From: a virus
Strand: one strand, 5' to 3'
Length of the DNA stretch: 64,000 nucleotides
IMG/VR virus record: IMGVR_UViG_3300036831_000067
Location: 1-64,000 of that record
The notes under the pieces were generated by a model, which worked only from the letters and a program-made list of their open reading frames with translations, did no database searches and was not told where the DNA came from. Positions 37,502 through 46,621 of the stretch are shown here, piece by piece. Every line of letters starts with the position of its first letter. The first letter of the stretch is position 1. Made by a program: the position numbers and the translations under genes.

Positions 37502-37648
37502 ATGACTAATCCAGCCATTCCCGCTGGTTCGGGCCTTCCCAAGGGTGCTCAGCTGATCGGTGGAATCGTGGCCTGGGCCAGCGCATCCGTGCAGCATGCC
37601 GATGGCACCGTCGACTCCGATGAAGAGACCGAAGAGGTGCAGCCGTGA
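37502..37648 (+). CDS. Small protein, 48 aa
   Basis: An ORF of 48 residues (MTNPAIPAGSGLPKGAQLIG..., ending in an acidic EETEEVQP). GGGAGG lies 6 bases before ATG 37502, and its stop overlaps the next GTG start (GTGA). The proximal late motif, ribosome site and overlap all support a real gene. A short hydrophobic IGGIVAWASASV stretch is present. Function unknown. Confidence 0.6.
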   Translation: MTNPAIPAGSGLPKGAQLIGGIVAWASASVQHADGTVDSDEETEEVQP

Positions 37649-38046
37649 CCGTTGGATTACACAGTACGAACGTAGCCGAGCCACTGCTCAACACCTTGCG
37701 CGGCACCTCGACGAGCTATGCCTCCACCTGGATCCAGTTACACACGGGCGACCCCTCGAGCGCCGGAACGGCCGCCGTCAGCGTAGGCAGTACCAACAGA
37801 TACCAGGCAACCTTTGCGGCGGCCACGTCCTCGGGTGCCAGTGCATCGATCGCCCTGTCGGCCTCCCCCACCGCATGGACCAACGGCGGCACCAGCGAGA
37901 CCATCTCCTACATCTCGGTGTGGTCGGCTTCCACGGCGGGCAACCCGCTGTGGACGGCCTCGCTGTCGGTGGCCAAGACCTGGGCGAGCGCGGACACCCT
38001 GACCCTGAACACCTGTGGGCTTTCCCTGACCCCACTGGCCGTTTAA
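37645..38046 (+). CDS. Virion structural protein, 133 aa
   Basis: GTG 37645. The Thr/Ser/Ala-rich 133-residue protein contains WIQLHTGDPSSAGTAAVSV, a pattern (LHTGDPG..GT) I know from small phage structural proteins, followed by AWTNGGTSETISYISVWSAS and AGNPLWTASLSVAKTW. It is probably a beta-sandwich accessory or fibre protein. Compare the two proteins downstream, similarly rich in Thr/Ser. Confidence 0.6.
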   Translation: MTVGLHSTNVAEPLLNTLRGTSTSYASTWIQLHTGDPSSAGTAAVSVGSTNRYQATFAAATSSGASASIALSASPTAWTNGGTSETISYISVWSASTAGNPLWTASLSVAKTWASADTLTLNTCGLSLTPLAV

Positions 38047-38061
38047 AGGAAGCTGGAGGAG

Positions 38062-38649
38062 ATGTCCTTCTTCACCGGCACCAACGTCGAACTGCTCTAC
38101 TTCAGCACGGCGACAGGCACCGCCAAGGGCACCTTTACCAGCGAGGTGCAGATCAACGACACGGCAGGGATGGGAGTACAGGCCCATTTGCCGCCGGATT
38201 TCTGGCTGCCGAATCAGACCTCGGTCGGGCGCGGGATTCGTATCGTGGCGCGCGGCATCTTGAGCAGCACTGCCACTCCCACGTACACCTTCACCATTCG
38301 CTCCGGTGCTGCCGGTTCGACCTCGGCGGCAATCTTGCTCGGCTCTGCGGCGCTGACCACCGGCTCCGGGGTGTCCAACCAGATGTGGGAGCTGGAAGGG
38401 GACTGCGTCTTGACCGCGATAGGGGCGGCGGGCACGAACTCCACCGTGCGCGGTATCGGGTCGATCTTCTGCGGTGGTCTGGCCAGCCCGTTCCAGTATC
38501 CGATCTGGGGCGGTGCGGCGTCACCGGGAACCGTTGCCACGGTGGACACCAGCATCATGAATTTCATCAACTTCAATGTGACTTGCAGTGCGTCCAGTGC
38601 CAGCAACACGATCACCCTGCAACAGCTCCAGGTGTACGGCCTGAACTAA
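38062..38649 (+). CDS. Virion structural protein, 195 aa
   Basis: The 195-residue beta-rich protein (VELLYFSTATGTAKGTFTSE, RIVARGILSSTATPTYTFTI, GSAALTTGSGVSNQMWELEG) with a C-terminal ASNTITLQQLQVYGL strand looks like a jelly-roll or TNF-like fold as used in fibres and head spikes. GCTGGAGGAG precedes ATG 38062. Position after the 133-aa gene and before the 1450-aa repeat protein suggests a shared virion appendage. Confidence 0.6.
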   Translation: MSFFTGTNVELLYFSTATGTAKGTFTSEVQINDTAGMGVQAHLPPDFWLPNQTSVGRGIRIVARGILSSTATPTYTFTIRSGAAGSTSAAILLGSAALTTGSGVSNQMWELEGDCVLTAIGAAGTNSTVRGIGSIFCGGLASPFQYPIWGGAASPGTVATVDTSIMNFINFNVTCSASSASNTITLQQLQVYGLN

Positions 38650-38677
38650 CACCCTCGCCCGGGTGAGGGGGTAACCG

Positions 38678-41600
38678 ATGGGTGTCACCTACGACTCGGT
38701 TGGCGCTGGCAACGGCCAGCAAGCTGCGACCGTGAGCGAGACGCACACCATTGGCGCGGGCGCCAATGCCCTGGTGCTGGGTGTCACCGCATGGGGGACA
38801 GGCGCTACAGGTAACACGGCCACGGTGGGAACCACCTCCATGACGCTGCTGGGTAACTACACGCCCGACAGCGGCACGATGTATCTTCTGATCTTCGGGT
38901 TGTTGAGCCCACCTACCGGGACGCAGACAATAACCTTCACCAGCGCCACCGGTACCCCGTACGTCAACCTCAATTCTGTTGCCTACGCGGGAGTTTTAAG
39001 TTTCGGAACCGCAGTCAACGCCAGCGGCAGCGGAACGGCGGCGTCGCAAACGGTTTCATCAACCACATCGAATCAGCTTATTTTCCAGATGTTCACCGAT
39101 GACCAAGGGTCAGCCAGCGGTGCACCCACGGGCTACAACCAAACCGCCAGGTGGTCTGGGGATGGCAGCGTCGCGCAACCCACGGTGATCGGTGATGCCC
39201 CCGGTGGGGGAAACATCACGTTCAGTGCCACGATGCCCTTGTCTGCGACCTGGGGCGGCCTTGCGATCCCGCTTAATGGTGCTGCTGGTGGTGGTCGCCC
39301 AATCCTTCGCATCCCCAACCGCAACGTCGGCCCGATGGCTCAGCGTCATGTGTTCCGTAGACCGACTCCGACGGTTTTTTCTTTCGGTCAAAATAACTGG
39401 ATCGCCGATGCATCATTGGCCATCGCCGCGTCGTCGATCGACACGATCAGCCAGGGTCAGGTTCTTGACACGTCGTCTTTGGCGATTACCACAGGGCTCA
39501 CCGACACCGCCACCCGAGCTGCGTTCGCCGACACTTCTCTGCCAGTGACCGCCACTATCACCGACAACATCAATGCTGCCTTCCTGGCTAATGCTTCCCT
39601 ACCGGTCACGGCGAACCTTGCCAGCCTGCTGAACCTGGAGGCCTATATTGCCGGTCTCCTTCCGATCACGGCCGGGTTCACCGAGATACTGAATCTGGCG
39701 GGATTGGCCAACACCTCTTTGGGGATCACGGCCGGGCTCACCGACGTGGCCAGCTACGGCGCTGTCGCCAACACCACCCCACTGGCAATCACGGCGGGCT
39801 TGACGGATGCCGCGCGGTTGGCTGCCAAGGCCAACACCTCACTGGCGATCACCGCCGGGTTCACCGGTCTGGCTAATCAGGTCATCAACTCGGCCGTTAT
39901 CTCTTTGCCGATCACGGCGGCATTGACTGCTACGGACACCCGCAATGCGGTCGTTGGCGCCTCTCTCCCGATCACGGTGGGCAACCTGGCTGGGGCTGTA
40001 CCCACCTACGACAACTCCGCGTCCAGCAGCTATCAGAGTGGCACCGGCAGCGGAACGGCGGTCACCTGGTCACACACCGTCGCAGCCGGGGCCTACGCCA
40101 TCATCGTGGTCTTCGTGCCCTACGCCAGTATGTCGGGGCCGGGCTCCGGCACGACCGCTGTGGTGAAGATGGGCACCGTAACCCTGTCCAGCCTGGGTTC
40201 GGTGTTCATCAACAACGCTGCCGAAGGGTGGGCCTGGGTCTTCGGCGGCTATACCTCGGGAAGTGGCGCCCAAACCGCGTCGGTGAAGCTCACCGAATCT
40301 GGGCAAACCTTCACCGGCTACGGTGCGTCATTCACCTACAACAACGTCAGTAGTGTCGGGATCCTCCAGACAGCCTATGGAGGGTCCGCCACCACACAAT
40401 CGGTGTCGGTCCCCTCGGCCAGTACCAATCTCGTGTGGGGAGCCATCCAGATCGGCACCAGCGGTGCCACTCTCGCGGGATTCAGTGCATTCAGCCTCAA
40501 CCAGCGACAGGAACAGGACTCCAACACGACCTGGGGTGAGTCGTTCATCGCTGGGGATATCGCCGGGAGTTCGAGCGTCTCGGTAAGTGTCAACACCAGC
40601 AGCAGCTTTGACTGGGCGGCTGTGGGCCTCTCGCTGAACGGTCTTGCCGGTCCGACGATTGGCTACTCGGGTGTGGCCAATGTTGCTCTGCCGATCACGG
40701 CGGGGGGACTGGTCAATGTCATCAGCAAGGGTCAGGCATTGGTGGCCCTTTCCTTGGGCCTCACCGCGACCCCAACGGCCGTGGCCAGTTACGGAGCCAC
40801 GGCCAACACCTCGCTTCCGATCACCGCAACACCCTTGGGCTCGGTTCACTGGAATGCGGTAGCCAGTGCTGCCCTGGCACTCACCGCGACTCCGACAAGC
40901 GCCGGGGTCCGTAATGCGGTCGTGGATGCTTTACTGCCGATCACCGCAGGCAATATGACCGGGGCTGTCCCTGCCTATGACAATTCCGCGATCAGCAGCC
41001 TTCAGAACGGTGTGCCTAGTCCCGCATCATTTACTTGGACACAGACCGTTGCCGCCGGGGCCTATGTGATCATTGCTATTTTCGAGCCCTACGGCAGCTC
41101 TTTCCACATGCAGGGGCCCGGCAACACGACCGCTGTGGTGAAGATGGGCACCGTAACCCTGTCCAGTTTGGGCTACGCCTTCCTTGGTGGTACCAGCGAC
41201 AGTAATGGATGGACCTGGGTTTTCGGTGGTTATGTTTCGGGAAGCGGCAGCCAAACCGCCTCGGTGACACTCACCCAATCCTTTTCCAATTTCTACGGAT
41301 ATGCGGCATCGTTCACCTACACCAATGTGTTTAGCGTCGGGACTCTCCAGACGGCCTACGGGACAACTACCCCGGGCTCGATGCCGGTGTCGGTTTCTTC
41401 GGCTGCCAGTGCTCTGGTTTGGGGCGCCGTTAACGTGTCTGCCAATTCGACCGTTAATTTAACGTCCATCACCCTAACCCAACGGCAGGCCGAAGACATG
41501 GGCGTGACTTGGGGCGAGGCTTTCGTCGCCGGGGATATTACTGGTGCTACCACAGTTTCGGTGAGTGCTTACACAGCCAGCAGTGACACCTCCGGCTGGG

Positions 41601-43030
41601 CGGCCGTGGGGCTTTCATTGAACGGCCTGCCCGGACCGGTGGTCCAGTATGCGGGTGTTGTTCAGGGTCTCCTGGCGATCACCGCAGGGTTGGTCGACAC
41701 CCTTAGTCTGGGGCGCGCGATTGCCGCCGCTCTGCCCATCACGGCCACACCGACCGGAACGGCCAGCTATGGCGCCCGTGCCAATGTGGCGCTACCGATC
41801 ACCGTGGGATTGCTGGCCAGTTCTGCCCACCTTTGGATGGCCGATGTCGCCCTCGCGATCACGGCCGGGCTTATCGATACGGCCAGCTACGGTGCTGTTG
41901 CTAATGCCTCTTTGCCGATCACGTCCGCCCAGTCCGGAGCGGGGACTCGGGGAGCGCGGGCGGATATTCTTTTGACGGTCATCGCAACGCTCACCGACGC
42001 CGCGCAACTCGCCGGGCTGATCAATACCTCGCTTCCGGTCACCGCAACACCGATCGACACCGTCAGTCAGGGACAGAACCTTGATGGCCTATTGCCGATC
42101 ACGGCCACCCCGACCGGTGCGGCGCGACTGGCGGCACTTGGTAATGCTTTCCTGCTGGTCACGGCGACCCCGACCCAGACGGGATCGCGTGGCCAGAACC
42201 TAGACGCCGTCCTGGGTTTCACGGCCGCCACAACACAGGTCCTTTCCCGGGGTCAGGGCGTGGACAGCACTCTGACCGTCACCGCGACACCGACCGGGTT
42301 CTTCAGCTGGGGCAGCTTCATGACAGCGCTGTCGGTCATTACCGTGACACCCCAGGGCGCTGGGTCGCGCGGACAAAACATGGACGTTTCCCTGCCGTTG
42401 ACGATCGCGGTGTCCAGCCTGGTGAACTGGGCCGCGAACGCCGACGTCCTGCTTCCCATCACCGTCACCACGGTGTCGGACTCCGATCACGGGACCATCA
42501 TCGATGCCGTCCTGGCGATCACGGCCACTCCCAACCAGGTGCTCAAGCAAGACATGCTTGCCGATGCCTCGCTGGGGATCGTCTCCGGTCAGTCCGGCTT
42601 CGTCTCCAACAGCTCGCTGATCAACTCCCTGCTGAACGTCACGGCCGATTTCTCGGTGACCGCCACCGAGGTCAACGTCATCCTCATCGACGTGCAACTG
42701 CCGATCATGGCCACCCCGGACACCGCTGTCGCCTATGCGGGGACCCTGGACACCAACCTGACGGTGACCACCACCCCGGTCAACGTGCTCAACCTCGTCG
42801 GGCTCTTCGACGTTCTGCTGAACGCGACCATCGCCTCGGCGCAGGCCACCGGTCAGGGGCAGAATCTCGATACCTCGCTGGATGTCACCGCCGTGCCCGA
42901 GGTGGACGTCGGCCACAACGCCACCGCCGACGCGGTGCTGGCCGTCATCCTGGAGACCGTCGCGCAGCTCTCCGTGTCGACCGGGGGCGGCAACTTCCTG
43001 ATGTTTTTCCGCAATGCGATGGGTCAGTAG
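38678..43030 (+). CDS. Giant 20-residue-repeat appendage protein, 1450 aa
   Basis: An N-terminal ~200-residue beta-sandwich domain ends in WGGLAIPLNG. Two more copies of a related domain (about residues 440-655 and 762-985) end in WAAVGLSLNG. Between and after them run roughly 37 tandem repeats of almost exactly 20 residues, consensus L-P-I-T-A-T-P-T-x-x-A-S-x-G-x-x-x-D/N-x-S, with the longest array from about 985 to 1430. That period fits a beta-solenoid turn. The product is probably a long fibre. Two copies of the domain share a 41-bp identical DNA segment. Late motif 6 follows. Confidence 0.75.
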   Translation: MGVTYDSVGAGNGQQAATVSETHTIGAGANALVLGVTAWGTGATGNTATVGTTSMTLLGNYTPDSGTMYLLIFGLLSPPTGTQTITFTSATGTPYVNLNSVAYAGVLSFGTAVNASGSGTAASQTVSSTTSNQLIFQMFTDDQGSASGAPTGYNQTARWSGDGSVAQPTVIGDAPGGGNITFSATMPLSATWGGLAIPLNGAAGGGRPILRIPNRNVGPMAQRHVFRRPTPTVFSFGQNNWIADASLAIAASSIDTISQGQVLDTSSLAITTGLTDTATRAAFADTSLPVTATITDNINAAFLANASLPVTANLASLLNLEAYIAGLLPITAGFTEILNLAGLANTSLGITAGLTDVASYGAVANTTPLAITAGLTDAARLAAKANTSLAITAGFTGLANQVINSAVISLPITAALTATDTRNAVVGASLPITVGNLAGAVPTYDNSASSSYQSGTGSGTAVTWSHTVAAGAYAIIVVFVPYASMSGPGSGTTAVVKMGTVTLSSLGSVFINNAAEGWAWVFGGYTSGSGAQTASVKLTESGQTFTGYGASFTYNNVSSVGILQTAYGGSATTQSVSVPSASTNLVWGAIQIGTSGATLAGFSAFSLNQRQEQDSNTTWGESFIAGDIAGSSSVSVSVNTSSSFDWAAVGLSLNGLAGPTIGYSGVANVALPITAGGLVNVISKGQALVALSLGLTATPTAVASYGATANTSLPITATPLGSVHWNAVASAALALTATPTSAGVRNAVVDALLPITAGNMTGAVPAYDNSAISSLQNGVPSPASFTWTQTVAAGAYVIIAIFEPYGSSFHMQGPGNTTAVVKMGTVTLSSLGYAFLGGTSDSNGWTWVFGGYVSGSGSQTASVTLTQSFSNFYGYAASFTYTNVFSVGTLQTAYGTTTPGSMPVSVSSAASALVWGAVNVSANSTVNLTSITLTQRQAEDMGVTWGEAFVAGDITGATTVSVSAYTASSDTSGWAAVGLSLNGLPGPVVQYAGVVQGLLAITAGLVDTLSLGRAIAAALPITATPTGTASYGARANVALPITVGLLASSAHLWMADVALAITAGLIDTASYGAVANASLPITSAQSGAGTRGARADILLTVIATLTDAAQLAGLINTSLPVTATPIDTVSQGQNLDGLLPITATPTGAARLAALGNAFLLVTATPTQTGSRGQNLDAVLGFTAATTQVLSRGQGVDSTLTVTATPTGFFSWGSFMTALSVITVTPQGAGSRGQNMDVSLPLTIAVSSLVNWAANADVLLPITVTTVSDSDHGTIIDAVLAITATPNQVLKQDMLADASLGIVSGQSGFVSNSSLINSLLNVTADFSVTATEVNVILIDVQLPIMATPDTAVAYAGTLDTNLTVTTTPVNVLNLVGLFDVLLNATIASAQATGQGQNLDTSLDVTAVPEVDVGHNATADAVLAVILETVAQLSVSTGGGNFLMFFRNAMGQ
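40151..40191 (+). repeat. 41-bp direct repeat with 41126-41166
   Basis: The 41 bases beginning ACGACCGCTG are identical at 40151-40191 and 41126-41166, inside two homologous domains of the 1450-aa protein. The rest of the domains is diverged, so recent gene conversion or duplication is implied. Confidence 0.8.
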
Positions 43031-43033
43031 ATC

Positions 43034-43065
43034 CTGTGATGCCAGAGATTTGGGCACCTAAAGGG
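43034..43065 (+). promoter_or_regulatory. Late-type promoter motif 6
   Basis: CTGTGA (43034-43039) and CTAAAGGG (43058-43065), then TAGGAGG before GTG 43078. It lies 3 bases after the stop of the repeat protein. Confidence 0.65.
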
Positions 43066-43077
43066 TAGGAGGTTGCC

Positions 43078-43860
43078 GTGAACCGGGAAGTGGACCCTGG
43101 CGGCACATCCTCCCCTACTCGAGAGGATTCCCCGATGAGTGCACCGACCACGCCCAAGAAGGACGCCGCCGAGGCCCGGATCGCCGAACTGGAGCGCCAG
43201 CTCGAAGAGGCCAAGGCCCGGGTCGCCGACGCCGAGGCGAAGGCCCCCATCCCGGTCACGGTGTCCACCGTGGACCAGGACGAGGAGGTCCTAGACAAGG
43301 AGCCCGCCCCGACCACGGTCAACCTGCAGCAGTTGCGCAAGTACGAGGGGACCCTCTACATCAAGAACAACGACCCGCAGCGCGCGTTCAGCTGTCACCA
43401 GGCGATCGGTCAGCACCGGGTGGACTTCGACCTGGAACCGGCCGGGTGCTCGGAGTCGGTGACCATCATGCCCAAGCTCGCGCTGGAGGTCCGTGGACTG
43501 CTGCGGGCGTGGCTGCGCGGATCGATCACCATCTCCACCGACGAGAAGCTCGAAGACGAGATGACGCTGCTGATGAACAAGCACGTGCGGGCGTCTCAGG
43601 CCCGGGTGGACTCGTTCATGACGCAACTGACCCCGAGCGCGACTGAGAAGGACCTGGTGGAGAAGGCGTGCCTGCAGTGTGGCAAGCGCAATCAGTTCGG
43701 CGCCATCGAGGGCGGCCGGGTCTTCCAGACCCTGAAGATGATCAAAGAGGGTATCCCCCCGCTGTGCGACCTGCACACGCATCTGGCTCACCTGTTCCCA
43801 GGAACCCAGATCACCACCGAGAATGGCCAGGAGTGGATGTTCAACTCCCCGGGACGATGA
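43078..43860 (+). CDS. Hypothetical protein with coiled coil and zinc pair, 260 aa
   Basis: The start is GTG 43078 (GTAGGAGG 5 bases upstream) or ATG 43135. The N-terminal coil (EARIAELERQLEEAKARVAD) is followed by VNLQQLRKYEGTLYIKNND, an alpha/beta core, then CLQCGK and LCDLHTHL, a C-x2-C with C and H that could bind zinc. The position between structural genes suggests a virion or assembly protein. No family recognised. Confidence 0.6.
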   Translation: MNREVDPGGTSSPTREDSPMSAPTTPKKDAAEARIAELERQLEEAKARVADAEAKAPIPVTVSTVDQDEEVLDKEPAPTTVNLQQLRKYEGTLYIKNNDPQRAFSCHQAIGQHRVDFDLEPAGCSESVTIMPKLALEVRGLLRAWLRGSITISTDEKLEDEMTLLMNKHVRASQARVDSFMTQLTPSATEKDLVEKACLQCGKRNQFGAIEGGRVFQTLKMIKEGIPPLCDLHTHLAHLFPGTQITTENGQEWMFNSPGR

Positions 43861-43875
43861 GACAAGGAGACAATC

Positions 43876-44169
43876 ATGACGGGAACACCGGTACCGGGAA
43901 TACTGTTCACCGGCACCTACTTGACGAAGAACTACAACCCCGGGGTCCCGGGTCAGCCCACCGTCTTTGACGCCTTGGCCAATCCCCCCGCGACCGGGGA
44001 AGCCGCTGAGGCCAACGCTGAGGCGGCTACCACGGCTCTTGGGGTGGTGGCCCCACCCGCGCAGGTTCTGGCCCTGCGCACGGCCAACAGGGACTACGTG
44101 AAGGACTTCTACGACGATGCCAGCGTGCTCAATGCGCTGCACACCGACCCGAACATCCTCGCCCCGTAA
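43876..44169 (+). CDS. Hypothetical protein, 97 aa
   Basis: The 97-residue Ala/Pro/Thr-rich protein has a helical C-terminal part (QVLALRTANRDYVKDFYDDA). AAGGAGACA precedes ATG 43876. Its ending pattern YVKDFYDDASVLNAL resembles VKDFYDSVGVPGSP in the small protein just downstream, hinting at a duplicated tail peptide. Confidence 0.55.
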   Translation: MTGTPVPGILFTGTYLTKNYNPGVPGQPTVFDALANPPATGEAAEANAEAATTALGVVAPPAQVLALRTANRDYVKDFYDDASVLNALHTDPNILAP

Positions 44170-44178
44170 AGGACTGAG

Positions 44179-44334
44179 ATGGCTGATCCCGTGCAGAGCG
44201 GACAGTGGCCGATGCCACTGTCCGAGATTCAGAAGCTGACCACCTCCAACATCGATCCGGTGAAGGACTTCTACGACAGCGTGGGCGTTCCGGGCTCACC
44301 CCAGCTCGGGAACGCACCGACTCCTGGCCAATGA
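44179..44334 (+). CDS. Small protein, 51 aa
   Basis: The 51-residue ORF (MADPVQSGQWPMPLSEIQKL...) starts at ATG 44179 and its stop overlaps the next start by ATGA. The phrase DPVKDFYDSVGVPGSP echoes the C-terminus of the gene at 43876 and supports translation. Function unknown. Confidence 0.55.
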   Translation: MADPVQSGQWPMPLSEIQKLTTSNIDPVKDFYDSVGVPGSPQLGNAPTPGQ

Positions 44335-44789
44335 CCGGCGTCGTCTCCGGGATGAAGTACGGCTGGGCATCCCAGGCGCGGCAGTATGCCCCCACGGGTG
44401 AGCCGGGCATCCACCTGGAGCAGCACGACGTTCCCGGCGTGCGGGGCCCTACTGTCGTCGACTGCCTGCTCTACCGTGACGACGATGGTCAGCTGCTGGG
44501 GATCTTCAACCACTACAACGAGAACAACCTGTGGCAGAAGCCCGGCAGCTGCAACCTGTGGGTGCACCCCGACCACCAGCGCAAGGGGATCGCGACCGAC
44601 CTGCTGCGTGAGGCCGATAAGCTCTGGGAACTGGCCGACCAGGAGAACTACACCCCGGAGGGTAATGCCTGGATCGAGGGCCTGGTCAAGAAGGGCAAAA
44701 TCGATCCGACCAGGACGGGCTCCATCGAGGGAGACCCCTCCTCCATCTCGGGTCGTAAGGTGCCGCGCCCCTGTGATCCTGGCGGATAG
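44331..44789 (+). CDS. GNAT-family N-acetyltransferase
   Basis: The 152-residue protein has a short GNAT core: GQLLGIFNHYNENN (strand pair), then NLWVHPDHQRKGIATDLLRE, the motif A strand and the acetyl-CoA loop (Q/R-x2-G-x-A/G seen as QRKGIA), then a helix (ADKLWELADQ). The C-terminus (PSSISGRKVPRPC) is outside the fold. Acetyl-CoA-dependent acylation of a protein N-terminus, lysine or small molecule is expected; the substrate is unknown. Its place beside virion genes suggests modification of virion or host factors. Late motif 7 overlaps its 3' end. Confidence 0.7.
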   Translation: MTGVVSGMKYGWASQARQYAPTGEPGIHLEQHDVPGVRGPTVVDCLLYRDDDGQLLGIFNHYNENNLWQKPGSCNLWVHPDHQRKGIATDLLREADKLWELADQENYTPEGNAWIEGLVKKGKIDPTRTGSIEGDPSSISGRKVPRPCDPGG

Positions 44790-44801
44790 CGATCTTAAAG
44801 G
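44771..44801 (+). promoter_or_regulatory. Late-type promoter motif 7
   Basis: CTGTGA (44771-44776) inside the end of the GNAT gene and TTAAAGGG (44795-44802), then TGAAG. Precedes ATG 44829. Confidence 0.55.
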
Positions 44802-44828
44802 GTGAAGCCGAAGCACGGAGGGTAGAGG

Positions 44829-46619
44829 ATGCCGATCAATTATCCCAGTGGCAACGACATCTTCACGGTTCCATCGGACCCCGCTGACACCCCGCTCTCC
44901 TCGGCCGGTGACGGCACCCGCAACCTGGTCGAGTCGATCCAGGACATCGGAGGGGCGACCACGGCCCTGGAGATACTGGCGGCCGTCAAGACCCACGCCC
45001 ATGCCGGTAGCACCGACGGAACCCATCAACTTCTTCAGGCCAATACGCACGTCAACGCCGACACCGATGTGTCACCGACATCGATCCACCACACTCTCGG
45101 GACGTCGGGGGATCAGGCGGCACCGGGCAATCACCTCCACGACTACAACGATCTGGTTGACCGGCCGCTGGTCATCTGCACCTCGACCACCCGGCCGACG
45201 AGCCCGTTTCTGGGGCAGATGATCTGGGAGGTCGACAAGAACCGGTTCCGGATCTGGTCACAGTTCTCGGGCAGCGACGTCGCGCAGGTGGGCCTGGTCG
45301 CCACCATCCCCTTCAACCAGACCAACACCCTCAGCCTGGGCACCGGCTGGAACCAGGTCTACTACCCGATCGACGCCACGCTGAACCCTGTCGGGACGGC
45401 CGGTGGGCTGATGGCGGTTCCGGACGGGGCCAATGCCCAATGGGTGTTCGACTACGCGCCCTACGGCGCCGGGGGCAAGGATCTGGTGTGGCCGCCGACC
45501 GGTTGGCCGTGGCCCTACGTCCAGGGCCGCTGCCGTGCACAGCGGACCAACACCGTCGATCGCCATACGCTGACCGATGACCAGTCCCTGACCTGGGTGG
45601 CCGGGCCGACCGTGATGCCGGGCGACAATGCATGGCCGCCCAACCCGTCGGCCAACGATTGCTATCTGCGGATGTCAGATGACGGCCAGTCCTACATCCG
45701 GGTGTCATACAGTTTTGTGCCCGGAATCGTGCTCAGGTTCTGGGTCCTCACCATTCAGCTCGGGTATCCCTTTTACCCCCCAACCGAGACGGTCATGGTG
45801 TACTACACCACCAGCGGGATCGAGAATGAGCAACTGCTGGGAACGGTGCAGGTACCCAATTTCGATCCCTGGTCGACTTATCAGGTGGATATTTCCGGGC
45901 GCACGCTGCTTTTCTACAACGACTCGAATTACATCGGGCGAATCACCGACACCCAAAACGTCACCGCGATGGGCTCCAACAACCGTGGGTGGGGGATAGG
46001 CATGACGGTGGGCCGGGACCCGAGCTGGGCTGATACGGTGGCGTGTCACCCTACCCTGGTGCACAGCGTCACGATCCGCGACATCGTCTACTACACCGGT
46101 TCCCCGGTCTGGCAGATCCTGCCCGTCGGGCTGGTGCCCATCGTGCGCCTGCAGCAGACCATTCCCCAGACGCTGGATCACGCCGGGTCGATCATCGAGT
46201 GGAACACCGCCGTCGAGGACAACTTCGGGTTCTTCAACAAGGCCGCTTCGACAACCGACCTCGTGGTCGCCGACGGGTGCGCGGGTTTGTACGATGTCGA
46301 GGCCACCCTGCAGATGGGCACCGACTTCTACCCCGACTCGGGCACCGTCGTCTTCCTGCTCAATGGCCTGGCCACCGACGTGCGCCAGCAGGCGTCGACG
46401 CCGGGGTACGGATCAGGCTCCAAGGGCCAGAACACCAAGGGGGGCGCCCAGAGCATCACCGTCCCGGTGTCGGGCAAGCTGCGGCTGGCCGACGGGGACG
46501 TTCTGCAGGTCCAGGTCTACTACACCTCGGCGCAAAGCGAGTGGGACCAGATCGTCTCCTACTCGGATCCGGCCGCCAACATTGTGTCGACTCTCAAGAT
46601 CAAGTTCCTCTCACCGTAG
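44829..46619 (+). CDS. Tail fibre or appendage protein, 596 aa
   Basis: The N-terminus (MPINYPSGNDIFTVPSDPAD, then VAAVKTHAHAGSTDGTHQLL with two His patches) is like phage fibre or baseplate attachment segments. A central carbohydrate-binding-like beta region follows (WPPTGWPWPYVQG, YIRVSYSFVPGIVLRFWVLT) with a C-terminal GTVVFLLNGLATDV sandwich. The NYPSG start recurs at 46622, suggesting a common docking site. Function is likely host or capsid attachment, inferred from composition. Confidence 0.6.
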   Translation: MPINYPSGNDIFTVPSDPADTPLSSAGDGTRNLVESIQDIGGATTALEILAAVKTHAHAGSTDGTHQLLQANTHVNADTDVSPTSIHHTLGTSGDQAAPGNHLHDYNDLVDRPLVICTSTTRPTSPFLGQMIWEVDKNRFRIWSQFSGSDVAQVGLVATIPFNQTNTLSLGTGWNQVYYPIDATLNPVGTAGGLMAVPDGANAQWVFDYAPYGAGGKDLVWPPTGWPWPYVQGRCRAQRTNTVDRHTLTDDQSLTWVAGPTVMPGDNAWPPNPSANDCYLRMSDDGQSYIRVSYSFVPGIVLRFWVLTIQLGYPFYPPTETVMVYYTTSGIENEQLLGTVQVPNFDPWSTYQVDISGRTLLFYNDSNYIGRITDTQNVTAMGSNNRGWGIGMTVGRDPSWADTVACHPTLVHSVTIRDIVYYTGSPVWQILPVGLVPIVRLQQTIPQTLDHAGSIIEWNTAVEDNFGFFNKAASTTDLVVADGCAGLYDVEATLQMGTDFYPDSGTVVFLLNGLATDVRQQASTPGYGSGSKGQNTKGGAQSITVPVSGKLRLADGDVLQVQVYYTSAQSEWDQIVSYSDPAANIVSTLKIKFLSP

Positions 46620-46621
46620 CC

